This document shows, one piece after another, positions 16,320 through 23,427 of a DNA stretch of 64,000 nucleotides. The DNA lies in NCBI GenBank assembly GCA_963825415.1, contig CAWGTD010000001.1, forward strand, positions 4,520 to 68,519, read 5' to 3'. The translations under genes were made by a program, and so were the position numbers. Under the pieces are notes generated by a model. It did no database searches and was not told the origin of the DNA. It saw only the letters and a program-made list of their open reading frames with translations. Source of the DNA: BP-464 sp963825415. GTDB taxonomy: Bacteria > Actinomycetota > Thermoleophilia > Solirubrobacterales > Solirubrobacteraceae. Each line of letters starts with the position of its first letter. Positions within the stretch are counted from its first letter, which is position 1.

Positions 16320-17113
16320 GTCGCCGCCCCATGAGCCGAAGCGACCTCGAGCAGCAACGGGACCCCGATCGTGCACGAGTGGACGCCCAGCACCGACGAG
16401 AGCTCGAAGACCTCCATGATCTCCGCGGCGGTCGCGCCGTGGCCGAGCGCGCGGCGGATGTGGGCGCGCAGCTCCGGCTCGTGCAGGTGCGTGACCGCGC
16501 AGTCGAGCGAGATCCGGACCAGCTCCCGCACCTTGGGTGTGAGGCGCCCCCCGGCCTCAGGGGTCTCGGCCAGGCCGAGGTAGCTCTCGAGAAAGTCGGG
16601 GTCCAGGGCCAGCAGCCCGTCGAGCCACCGGGGCCACTCACCGCGCAGCGCGACGTAGCGATCGCGAAGCGCCCGGCCGCGCTCGTCGGGCTCCGGCGTA
16701 CCGGCGGGCTGCCCGGCGGCGTCCAGCTCCTCGAGCAGCACCGGCACACCGACCGACAGCGTCTCGATCCCGAGCAGCGACGCGATCTCGAGGACCTCCA
16801 TGATCTCGCCGACCGTGGCGCCGTGGGTCAGGGCGTTGTCGATGTGGATGCGCAGCCCCGGCTCGAACAGGTGCGTGGTCGACGCGTCGATCGCGGTGTA
16901 GATCAGCTCCTTGACCTTGGGCGGCAAGGGGCCCTGCTCCCACGGCAGGGCGGAGTAGCGCAGATAGGCGGCGAAGTACGCGGGGTCGAGGCGCAGGACC
17001 CCGTCCCACAGCGGCGACCAGTAGCCCCGCGCCTCGATGAAGCGCCGCTTGAGGTCCTCCTCATCCGTCGTCAGTGCGCGCGAGGACTCGTCCACCGCAC
17101 CTGGTCCAGCCAT
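16316..17113 (-). CDS. carboxymuconolactone decarboxylase (CMD)-family protein, tandem duplicated domain
   Basis: 265 residues holding two CMD/AhpD-like repeats. Repeat 1 (about residues 30 to 130) has the PKVKELIYTAIDASTTHL core and EIMEVLEIASLLGIETL; repeat 2 (about 145 to 260) has PKVRELVRISLDCAVTHLHE and EIMEVFELSSVLGVHS. Only repeat 2 keeps a cysteine at the DCAVTH position; repeat 1 has alanine/serine. Family members include decarboxylases, thiol peroxidases and proteins of unknown function. It is translationally coupled to the ThDP enzyme and so probably acts in the same step or protects it. Function beyond the fold is not assigned. Confidence 0.85.
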   Translation of the reverse strand: MAGPGAVDESSRALTTDEEDLKRRFIEARGYWSPLWDGVLRLDPAYFAAYLRYSALPWEQGPLPPKVKELIYTAIDASTTHLFEPGLRIHIDNALTHGATVGEIMEVLEIASLLGIETLSVGVPVLLEELDAAGQPAGTPEPDERGRALRDRYVALRGEWPRWLDGLLALDPDFLESYLGLAETPEAGGRLTPKVRELVRISLDCAVTHLHEPELRAHIRRALGHGATAAEIMEVFELSSVLGVHSCTIGVPLLLEVASAHGAAT

Positions 17114-17131
17114 GATTCTCCTCCGCCGTTA

Positions 17132-17151
17132 CTTACCGACCCGTCAGTCGA
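17132..17151. promoter_or_regulatory. TetR-type operator, copy 6
   Basis: CTTACCGACCCGTCAGTCGA lies 19 bases upstream of the CMD start (17113), in the gap to the response regulator gene. It shows TTACCGAC on the left and a degraded GTCAGTCG on the right. Confidence 0.55.
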
Positions 17152-17204
17152 ACGCGAGCATACCCGACGGCGCCCGGCTTACGGGCTGCCCGAGCGATCA
17201 GCGG

Positions 17205-17858
17205 TCACACCAGGACCCCTACGCGCTGGGCGCGCTGGACCGCCTCCGCCCGGTTGCGGGCGTTGAGCTTGCGATACAGCTCGCGGGTGTGGCCCTTGAC
17301 CGTGTGCGGAGAGAGGTAGAGCTCCTGCGCAATCTCGCGGTTGGTCGAGCCGCCGGCGATCAGCGCGAGCACTTCGCGTTCGCGCTCGCTGAGCGGAAGG
17401 TCGTCCGGGCCTGGACGGTGAAAGATCGGGTGGCCCATGCCCGCCTCGCGAACGACGTGCGCGATGCGATCGGCGGGCAGGCCCGTCGGCACGAACCCCA
17501 CGGCGCCGACCTCCGTTGCGACCTTGGAGGAGACCTGGCCCGTGGAAGAGATCAGCAGCACGTGGCCACCGGCCCGCTCGGCGCGCATCCGGCGACACAG
17601 CTCGGTGCCGGCGGTGCCGCCGACGAACAGATCCACGAGCGCGACGTGCGGCTCATAACGGCGCCACATCTCCATCGCGGACTCCGGGTCGCGAGCCCCG
17701 AGGCAGCGCTCCACCCAGTCCAGGCGCCCAAGCAGCAGGCGGAACCCGGAACGGATGACGTCGTGGTCGTGCACGACGAGGACTCGCAGGCGGCGCCCTT
17801 CGGAAAGACGGTCCTCGTCAACCTCGAGATGCGCCAGACCTACTGAACGTCCATTCAT
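17205..17858 (-). CDS. orphan NarL/LuxR-type response regulator with atypical receiver domain
   Basis: 217 residues from ATG at 17858. The receiver domain (about 24 to 135) keeps the phospho-acceptor aspartate region HVALVDLFVGG, but the acidic pair of strand 1 reads VVHDHD (first Asp replaced by His) and the usual GYLLK lysine after strand 5 is replaced in GFVPTGLP. The C-terminal LuxR helix-turn-helix is normal: LSEREREVLALIAGGSTNRE and LSPHTVKGHTRELYRKL. No histidine kinase is adjacent. It is divergent from the LLM gene at 17977 and may control it. The altered receiver suggests weak or phosphorylation-independent activation; this is inference. Confidence 0.88.
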   Translation of the reverse strand: MNGRSVGLAHLEVDEDRLSEGRRLRVLVVHDHDVIRSGFRLLLGRLDWVERCLGARDPESAMEMWRRYEPHVALVDLFVGGTAGTELCRRMRAERAGGHVLLISSTGQVSSKVATEVGAVGFVPTGLPADRIAHVVREAGMGHPIFHRPGPDDLPLSEREREVLALIAGGSTNREIAQELYLSPHTVKGHTRELYRKLNARNRAEAVQRAQRVGVLV

Positions 17859-17942
17859 TCGGTCGAGACTAGACCTCGGGCCCAGGAAAATCAACCGGCA
17901 TCGCCGCACCACCCATGTGGCGCGTGTTCGAACGACTGTTTG

Positions 17943-17970
17943 TTGTTCTCTGCGAACCCGGCGTTATGGT
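17943..17970 (+). promoter_or_regulatory. probable promoter with leaderless start for the LLM gene at 17977
   Basis: TTGTTC at 17943-17948 and TATGGT at 17965-17970 are spaced by 16 bases and fit a -35/-10 pair. The -10 ends six bases before the ATG at 17977, so the transcript would begin at or next to the start codon. No Shine-Dalgarno sequence is visible, which agrees with a leaderless mRNA. Confidence 0.5.
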
Positions 17971-17976
17971 CGCGCC

Positions 17977-18984
17977 ATGAAGCCGCGCGTCGGGCTCTTC
18001 TACGACTTCCGCCACCCCAGCGGGCCGCCGTTCGAGGACTACTACCGGCAGGTCTTCGACCAGGTGGCATGGGCGGAGTCGCTCGGGTTCGAGTCGGTCT
18101 GGGTCAGTGGTCATCACTTCACCGACGACGGCTACATCCCGTCACCGCTGATCGCGCTCTCGCACATCGCCGCGCGGGCGCCCACCCTCCGGCTGGCGAC
18201 CAACCTGATGATCCCCGGGCTCTACCACCCGCTGCGCGTCGCCGAGGACTGCGCCGTGCTGTCGATCGTGTCCGGTGGGCGCTTCGACCTCGGCTGCGCC
18301 ATCGGCTACCGCGAGATCGAGTTCTCCGCGTTCGGGCGCAGCCTCGGACACCGGCCGAGCCTCTTCGAGGAGTTCGTGGCGATCGCTCGCAAGGCGTGGG
18401 CCGGGGAGTCCGTCGCCTTCAGCGGCAAGCGCTTCACGCTTCCGGACGTGCGGGTCACACCCGTGCCGACCACGCCCCCGGCGATCTTCGTGGGGGCAGT
18501 CACCCCGCCGGCGATCGACCGCGCCGCCAGGATCGGCGACGGGTTCCTCTCGACGCGCAACGAGCATCAGGCGCTCTACCTCGAGGCCCTCGCACGACAC
18601 GGCAAGAATCCCGCTGACGGGCGGATCGCCGCGTTGCAGTGGCTCGTCGTGGCGCCCGATCCCGAGCGGACCTGGGCGCAGATCGGCGACCACGCCGTCC
18701 AGCAGCTCAACGCCAACATCCGCACCGGCGCGTATCCCGGCCCGCTGCTGACGCACCGCGACGAAGCCCTCGCCGTCAACGGAGGGCGCTACGTGCTGCT
18801 CGACGCCGAGGCCGCCGTGTCACACGTGCGCGCGCTGGTGCAGGACTGCCCGCAGATCGAGGACGTCCACGTCTTCGCGCAGATCCCCGGGGAGCCGCCG
18901 GAGAGCGCCGCGCCGCGCATCGAGTACCTGGCGCGTGAGGTCCTGCCCGCCCTGCACCACCCAGGAGGAGCCCATGACGCTTGA
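17977..18984 (+). CDS. luciferase-like monooxygenase (LLM class, probably flavin/F420 dependent)
   Basis: 335 residues. It begins KPRVGLFYDFRHPSGPPFED and shows the TIM-barrel LLM features: GFESVWVSGHHFTDDGY, LRLATNLMIPGLYHP, SGGRFDLGCAIGYREIEF and FVGAVTPPAIDRAARIGDGF. These enzymes oxidise or oxygenate substrates with reduced FMN or F420. The start at 17977 was chosen over upstream frames because it gives the standard barrel strand and a good -10 box. It overlaps the NTF2-like gene that follows by 11 bases, an arrangement repeated at 27930 and 38295. Substrate unknown. Confidence 0.88.
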   Translation: MKPRVGLFYDFRHPSGPPFEDYYRQVFDQVAWAESLGFESVWVSGHHFTDDGYIPSPLIALSHIAARAPTLRLATNLMIPGLYHPLRVAEDCAVLSIVSGGRFDLGCAIGYREIEFSAFGRSLGHRPSLFEEFVAIARKAWAGESVAFSGKRFTLPDVRVTPVPTTPPAIFVGAVTPPAIDRAARIGDGFLSTRNEHQALYLEALARHGKNPADGRIAALQWLVVAPDPERTWAQIGDHAVQQLNANIRTGAYPGPLLTHRDEALAVNGGRYVLLDAEAAVSHVRALVQDCPQIEDVHVFAQIPGEPPESAAPRIEYLAREVLPALHHPGGAHDA

Positions 18985-19480
18985 CCTCGACCAGCTGCTC
19001 GTCCGCGAGGAGATCCGCGACGTGATGCGCCGCTACGCGCGCGGTGTCGATCGCCTCGACATGACCGCGATTCGCGCCTGCTACCACCCTGACGCCATCG
19101 ACGAGCGCGGGCCGCACCAAGGGCCCGTCGAGCAGTTCTTCGAGTACCTGGAGTCCCCGCGCGGCCTCCCGATGTTCGAGCGCACGACCCACTCGATCAC
19201 CGACCAGTTCGTGGAGGTCCGGAGACCGGAGGCGATGTCGGAGACCACCGTGATCGCCTACCACCGCCTGCCGACCGAGCACTACATCCTCGGCCTGCGC
19301 TACCTCGACCGCTTCGAGCTGCGCGACGAGTGGCGCGTGGCACACCGCAAGGTCGCCTACGACTGGTCGCTGCGGCGCCCCGCGCTGGCGTCGGACGACC
19401 TTCCCCCCGACTTCCCGCGGGGCGAGCGCGGACCGAGCGACGCGGTCTACACGCACCTGCTCGCGGCGTTCGGCCGCTAG
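18974..19480 (+). CDS. SnoaL/NTF2-like protein
   Basis: 168 residues from ATG at 18974, preceded by a strong ribosome site AGGAGGAG four bases upstream. The start LLVREEIRDVMRRYARGVDR followed by ACYHPDAIDERG is the common form of the small SnoaL-like cone-shaped alpha/beta barrel, used by isomerases, hydratases and ring-hydroxylase beta subunits. The gene overlaps the end of the LLM gene by 11 bases. Its TAG stop shares a CTAG with the converging FMN dehydrogenase gene (19477-19480). It probably acts on the LLM product or stabilises it; no catalytic assignment is possible. Confidence 0.8.
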   Translation: MTLDLDQLLVREEIRDVMRRYARGVDRLDMTAIRACYHPDAIDERGPHQGPVEQFFEYLESPRGLPMFERTTHSITDQFVEVRRPEAMSETTVIAYHRLPTEHYILGLRYLDRFELRDEWRVAHRKVAYDWSLRRPALASDDLPPDFPRGERGPSDAVYTHLLAAFGR

Positions 19481-20661
19481 GCCGCGGCCACCACCGAGCC
19501 GTCGAGTTCCGCGATCGTCCGGCGGCCGAGCAGCGACATGACGCGCTCGGTCTCGCTGTCGATGATCTCGGCCACGCGCCGCACGCCGGCTTCGCCTCCG
19601 GCCGCCAGGCCCCACCAGTAGGGACGGCCGATCATGCACCCGCGCGCGCCCAGTGCCAGCGCCTTGACCACGTCGCTGCCGCGGCGGACGCCGCCGTCGA
19701 GCAGCACCTCCACCCGCTCGCCGACGGCCTCCATGACGCCGGGCAGGGCGGTGATGGCGCCGCTCACGCCGTCGAGCTGGCGACCCCCGTGGTTGGAGAC
19801 GACCACCGCGTCGGCGCCGAGGTCGGCCGCCCGCCGGGCGTCGTGCGGCGTCAGCAGCCCCTTGACGACGAGCTTTCTGTCCCACGTCTCGCGCAGCCAG
19901 GCGAGGTCCTCCCACGACGCCGCGGGGTCGTGCAACTCACGATTGACGTAGGCGATCAAGGAGAGCCCGGCGTCGCCCTCGGCCCCCGCCACTCCGCGCA
20001 GGCTGGCGAAGGTCGGCGGACCGGACCGCGCGAGCTCGAACGCCCACCGCGGCCGGCGTGCGACGTCGAGCGCCGACCGCCACGTGACGCGGATGGGGAT
20101 CTTCATCTCGTTGCGCAGATCGCGCTCGCGCAACCCCAGGACCGGCGTGTCGACGGTCAGACACAGGGCCTCGTAGTCGGCGGCATGCGCGCGTTCGACG
20201 AGGTCGCGCATGACGTCGCGGCGCCTGAAGAGATAGAGCTGGAACCAGAGCGGGGCCTGCGGCCCGGCCGCCCGGCGGACCTCCTCCAGGGTGTAGCTGC
20301 CGAACACGCCCACGACGTTGATGGAGCCGCGGGCCGCGGCCGCCCGCGCCACCGCGAGCTCGCCGTCGCGGTGGGCCAGGCGGGACAGGCCTGTCGGAGC
20401 GAACATCAGCGGCGAGCGCACCTCCGTGCCGAGGATCCGGGTCGACAGATCCGGCCGGCCCACGCCGGCAAGGAAGTGCGGTTGCAGCGCCCATGCCTCG
20501 AAGCCCGCCCGGTTGCGGGCGACGGTCACCTCGTCCTCCGCGCCGCCGTCGATGAAGTCCGCGACCATCCCGGGCAGCCTCCCCCGCGCCCGGCGATGGA
20601 CGTCCTCGACCGTGTAGAGGCGTTCGAGCCGCGCTTGCGCCCCGCCCCTCGGCCGGATCAC
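19477..20661 (-). CDS. FMN-dependent alpha-hydroxy-acid dehydrogenase/oxidase
   Basis: 394 residues from a GTG at 20661, which overlaps the Rieske gene stop as GTGA. It is a full-length member of the glycolate oxidase/lactate dehydrogenase/mandelate dehydrogenase family: MVADFIDGGAEDEVTVARN, MFAPTGLSRLAHRDGE, LCLTVDTPVLGLRERD, the catalytic-histidine motif SNHGGRQLDG (about residue 280) and LLDGGVRRGSDVVKALALGA that binds the FMN phosphate. It oxidises an L-2-hydroxy acid to the 2-oxo acid. It is the last gene of the HyuAB-amidohydrolase-Rieske operon and the Rieske protein next to it could be its electron acceptor; the latter is inference. Confidence 0.9.
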   Translation of the reverse strand: MIRPRGGAQARLERLYTVEDVHRRARGRLPGMVADFIDGGAEDEVTVARNRAGFEAWALQPHFLAGVGRPDLSTRILGTEVRSPLMFAPTGLSRLAHRDGELAVARAAAARGSINVVGVFGSYTLEEVRRAAGPQAPLWFQLYLFRRRDVMRDLVERAHAADYEALCLTVDTPVLGLRERDLRNEMKIPIRVTWRSALDVARRPRWAFELARSGPPTFASLRGVAGAEGDAGLSLIAYVNRELHDPAASWEDLAWLRETWDRKLVVKGLLTPHDARRAADLGADAVVVSNHGGRQLDGVSGAITALPGVMEAVGERVEVLLDGGVRRGSDVVKALALGARGCMIGRPYWWGLAAGGEAGVRRVAEIIDSETERVMSLLGRRTIAELDGSVVAAA

Positions 20662-21191
20662 TGCGACGAACTCTCGGCGCGGGGCCGCCTTCTCGCGCCG
20701 CCGCCGGGAAGCGTCACGACGATGTAGTCGTCCTCGACCGTGACCGGGTAGGCCTCCGCCGTGAACGGCCCAGCACGCAGCCGAGGACCCGCGAGGCCCT
20801 CGGCCACCACGCCGGACCTGGGCTCGGCCTGGACGGCGCCGGCCTCGAGCTCCTCGTTGACCTGATCGCCGTGCTCGACGTCGATCGGGTACGCGCGAGC
20901 ACTGGAGTCGAAGTACGAGCGGCCGGTCTCGAGGTCGTATTCCCACCCGTGCCAGGGGCACCGCAGCATCGGACGGGTCTTGGACCACACGACGTGGCCC
21001 GGCACGTCGGCGTCGAGACGCCCGAGGACGGAGCCGCGGCAGAGCTCCGCGCCGCGGTGCGGACAGCGGTTGAGCACGGCGTAGAACCGTCCGTTCACGT
21101 GGAAGATCCCGACCGACCGGCCCTGCAGGTCGACGATGATCCGCCCTCCCTCCGGGATCTCCGACGCGCGGGCGACGACATGCTTGGCCAT
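20658..21191 (-). CDS. Rieske [2Fe-2S] protein
   Basis: 177 residues. The two Rieske ligand boxes are NRCPHRGAEL (about residue 43) and LRCPWHGWEYD (about residue 79), so a Rieske cluster bound by two Cys and two His is expected. The first 110 residues are a Rieske ferredoxin domain; the rest, rich in Val and Glu, is a tail without a known motif. It is too short to be an oxygenase alpha subunit and no catalytic iron motif is seen. It starts one base inside the stop of the amidohydrolase before it (TGATG). It likely carries electrons for a reaction of this operon. Confidence 0.88.
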   Translation of the reverse strand: MAKHVVARASEIPEGGRIIVDLQGRSVGIFHVNGRFYAVLNRCPHRGAELCRGSVLGRLDADVPGHVVWSKTRPMLRCPWHGWEYDLETGRSYFDSSARAYPIDVEHGDQVNEELEAGAVQAEPRSGVVAEGLAGPRLRAGPFTAEAYPVTVEDDYIVVTLPGGGARRRPRAESSSQ

Positions 21192-22291
21192 CAGAGCCGA
21201 TAGTGGGAGCGGGCGTTCTCCCGCATGACCTTCGCGTGCGCGTCCGGTGCCAGCACGTCGAGCAGGCGCGACACGCTGTCGGCGTGTCCGTGTGGATAGT
21301 CCGATGCGTACATGAGGATCTCGTCCGACCCGAGCCACTCGACGGCGTATCGCAGTGCCCGCCCGTCACCTGCGTCGAGCGGCTGCGTCGAGAACTTCAG
21401 ATGCTCGCGGATCGTGTCCGAGGGCAGGCGCTTGACCCAGGGGATCTCCCGCCGCAGGCCCTTCCACTCCTTGTTCATGCGCCACATCGTCGGCCCGAGC
21501 CACGTGAAGCCGCCCTCCAGCATCGCGACGCGGGCGGCCGGGAACTTCTCGAAGACCCCCTCGGCGATCAGGCTCGTCAGCTGCGACTGGAAGACCTGCA
21601 TGTGCGCGACGTAGTCCTCGAGAAACCAGGACGAGAACCCCGCGGCGCTCGGCGGGCCGTCGGAGACCCCGCCGTAGTGGATCCCCGCAACGAGCTCGTT
21701 GCGCTCGATCGCCTCCCACATCGGATGCCACGTCCGCTGGCCGTAGAGGCGTGACGAGCGGACGGGCAGCAGGACCTGCACGACACCGGGATGCGAGCCG
21801 AGCCGCTCGATCTCGGCGGCCGTCTCGACGGGAACGACGCCCGGGACGACGAGCGACATGCGCAGGCGCTCATCGCGATCGAGCCACTCGGCCAGCAGCC
21901 AGTCGTTGACCGCCCGAGCGAGCGCCAGCGAGAAGTCCGGATGGCGGATCTGCTCGACCCCCCAGTAGCAGTTGACCACGGCGCACTCGACGCCGAACGG
22001 GTCGAGGAGATCTCTCTGCAGGGTCTCGAGGTCAGACGCGGGAGCGCGACCGTCGGTCGGGGCCCAGCGGGCCGCGACGGTCGTGGTCGCCCGCGGCGGA
22101 TAGAGGGTCGCGGTCTGGGGCGGGGACTCGAAACCGGTCTCGTCGACGTATTCGATCCACGGAGCGTCGAGGTAGGGCTTCAGGACCTCGATCGATGGCA
22201 CGTTGACGTGCACGTCGGCATCGACGACGGGGCCCTTCCACCCGCCCGTCAGGTCGGCGGGGTCGCCGGTAGGCGCCTCAGTGCCCACCAT
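21191..22291 (-). CDS. amidohydrolase-2 family metal-dependent hydrolase/decarboxylase
   Basis: 366 residues, ATG 22291 (GTG 22288 is an alternative). The N-terminus VVDADVHVNVPSIEVL holds the first metal histidine, the middle has VVNCYWGVEQIR and MLEGGFTWLGPTMWRMNKEW, and MYASDYPHGHAD near the end holds the conserved aspartate. This is the PF04909 group that includes aminocarboxymuconate-semialdehyde and dihydroxybenzoate decarboxylases. The usual HxH is reduced to H-x-N here. It overlaps the related gene upstream by 14 bases; the two may form a heteromer. The reaction may be decarboxylation or hydrolysis of a ring-derived acid; not assigned further. Confidence 0.85.
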   Translation of the reverse strand: MVGTEAPTGDPADLTGGWKGPVVDADVHVNVPSIEVLKPYLDAPWIEYVDETGFESPPQTATLYPPRATTTVAARWAPTDGRAPASDLETLQRDLLDPFGVECAVVNCYWGVEQIRHPDFSLALARAVNDWLLAEWLDRDERLRMSLVVPGVVPVETAAEIERLGSHPGVVQVLLPVRSSRLYGQRTWHPMWEAIERNELVAGIHYGGVSDGPPSAAGFSSWFLEDYVAHMQVFQSQLTSLIAEGVFEKFPAARVAMLEGGFTWLGPTMWRMNKEWKGLRREIPWVKRLPSDTIREHLKFSTQPLDAGDGRALRYAVEWLGSDEILMYASDYPHGHADSVSRLLDVLAPDAHAKVMRENARSHYRL

Positions 22292-23420
22292 CGGAGCGGT
22301 CCTCGAAGTGGGAGAGCTTCGGGTAGAACCTCGTCGCGTTGTGGCCCATCACGGCCTCGCGGATCTCTTCCGGGACGAGCCGCGCGACCTCCGTGGGCGG
22401 GTCGAAGTCCCAGTGGGGGTAGTCGCTGGAGAACAGGATCCGGTCGGTGTCGCCCAGGGCGTCGAGCGCCTCGACCAGCTGGTGGTCGTGCTCGGGTTCC
22501 TCCATCGGCTGCGTCGAGTACCAGAAGTGCTCGCGGATGTACTCGGACGGCTTGCGCTGCAGGTGGGCGACCTCGTCGCGCAAGAGGCTCCAGGCACTGT
22601 CGAAGCGATCGGCGTAGGCCGGCACCCAGCTCCAGCCGCCCTCCATGATGAGGATCCTGAGGTCCGGCCAACGGTCGAAGACCCCCTCGCAGACCAGGCT
22701 GGCCATCTGCGTGGCGAGCGCATGGGCGAGTCCGGTGTGATCCTCGTAGTAGAAGGACGGGAACCCCGCCCCGGTGAGCGGGATGTTGCCCCCGTTGCCG
22801 GGGTGGAAGCCGAGCGGCAGGCCGCGATCGACCGCCGCCTCGATCACGTCCCAGTACTTGCGATTGCCGATCGGCGCGTGGGTGCGGAACGGCAGCACCA
22901 CCCCGACGAAGCGCGGATGCTCGCCCCAGCGCTCGAGCTCGGCCACCGCGGACGGGGCGTCCTCCAGCGGCAGGACGATCGACGAGTAGAACCGGTCGTC
23001 GGTCTGGATCCACTGCTCGGCTGCCCAGGTGTTGGCCGCGCCGATCAGCGCGTTGGTGAACTCCTGGGGCGCCGCGCCGCCGTTGAACGACTGCAGCGCG
23101 GCCATGATGTTGTTGAGAACGACGGCGTCGTAGTCGTAGAGATCGAGGAGCTGCTCGCGGAAGAAGTCGACGTCCGCCCCCGGCGGCTTGCCTGACGGAG
23201 ACCAGGAATCGGTGCGCGCCCCCATCCAGCGGGCGCGCACGATGCCCAGCTCGGGCGAAGGCGTGCGCATGCCGTAGGCGTCCAGGTACTCGCTCCAGCG
23301 CGCCGGCATGTGCGCCTGGAGATCGGCGAGCGTGGGCAGGGGGTGCGCGTCGACGTCGACCAGAAGCTCCCGGGCCTGGGGCTCGGCGGCCCCGGTGGTC
23401 ATCTCGGCCGTTCCGCTCAT
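22278..23420 (-). CDS. amidohydrolase-2 family protein, paralogue of the next gene
   Basis: 380 residues from ATG at 23420, seven bases after the HyuB stop. LLVDVDAHPLPTLADL at the N-terminus, LPLGFHPGNGGNIPLTG in the middle, MEGGWSWVPAYADRFD and the late FSSDYPHWDFDPPTE follow the same plan as the protein at 21191-22291. The metal-binding motif is again atypical (D-A-H-P-L instead of HxH). Two adjacent amidohydrolase-2 paralogues downstream of a HyuAB pair suggest they process the product of the ATP-dependent enzyme. The start was preferred over the upstream ORF extension, which has no family similarity and would overlap HyuB. Confidence 0.85.
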   Translation of the reverse strand: MSGTAEMTTGAAEPQARELLVDVDAHPLPTLADLQAHMPARWSEYLDAYGMRTPSPELGIVRARWMGARTDSWSPSGKPPGADVDFFREQLLDLYDYDAVVLNNIMAALQSFNGGAAPQEFTNALIGAANTWAAEQWIQTDDRFYSSIVLPLEDAPSAVAELERWGEHPRFVGVVLPFRTHAPIGNRKYWDVIEAAVDRGLPLGFHPGNGGNIPLTGAGFPSFYYEDHTGLAHALATQMASLVCEGVFDRWPDLRILIMEGGWSWVPAYADRFDSAWSLLRDEVAHLQRKPSEYIREHFWYSTQPMEEPEHDHQLVEALDALGDTDRILFSSDYPHWDFDPPTEVARLVPEEIREAVMGHNATRFYPKLSHFEDRSDGGH

Positions 23421-23427
23421 GACCGTG

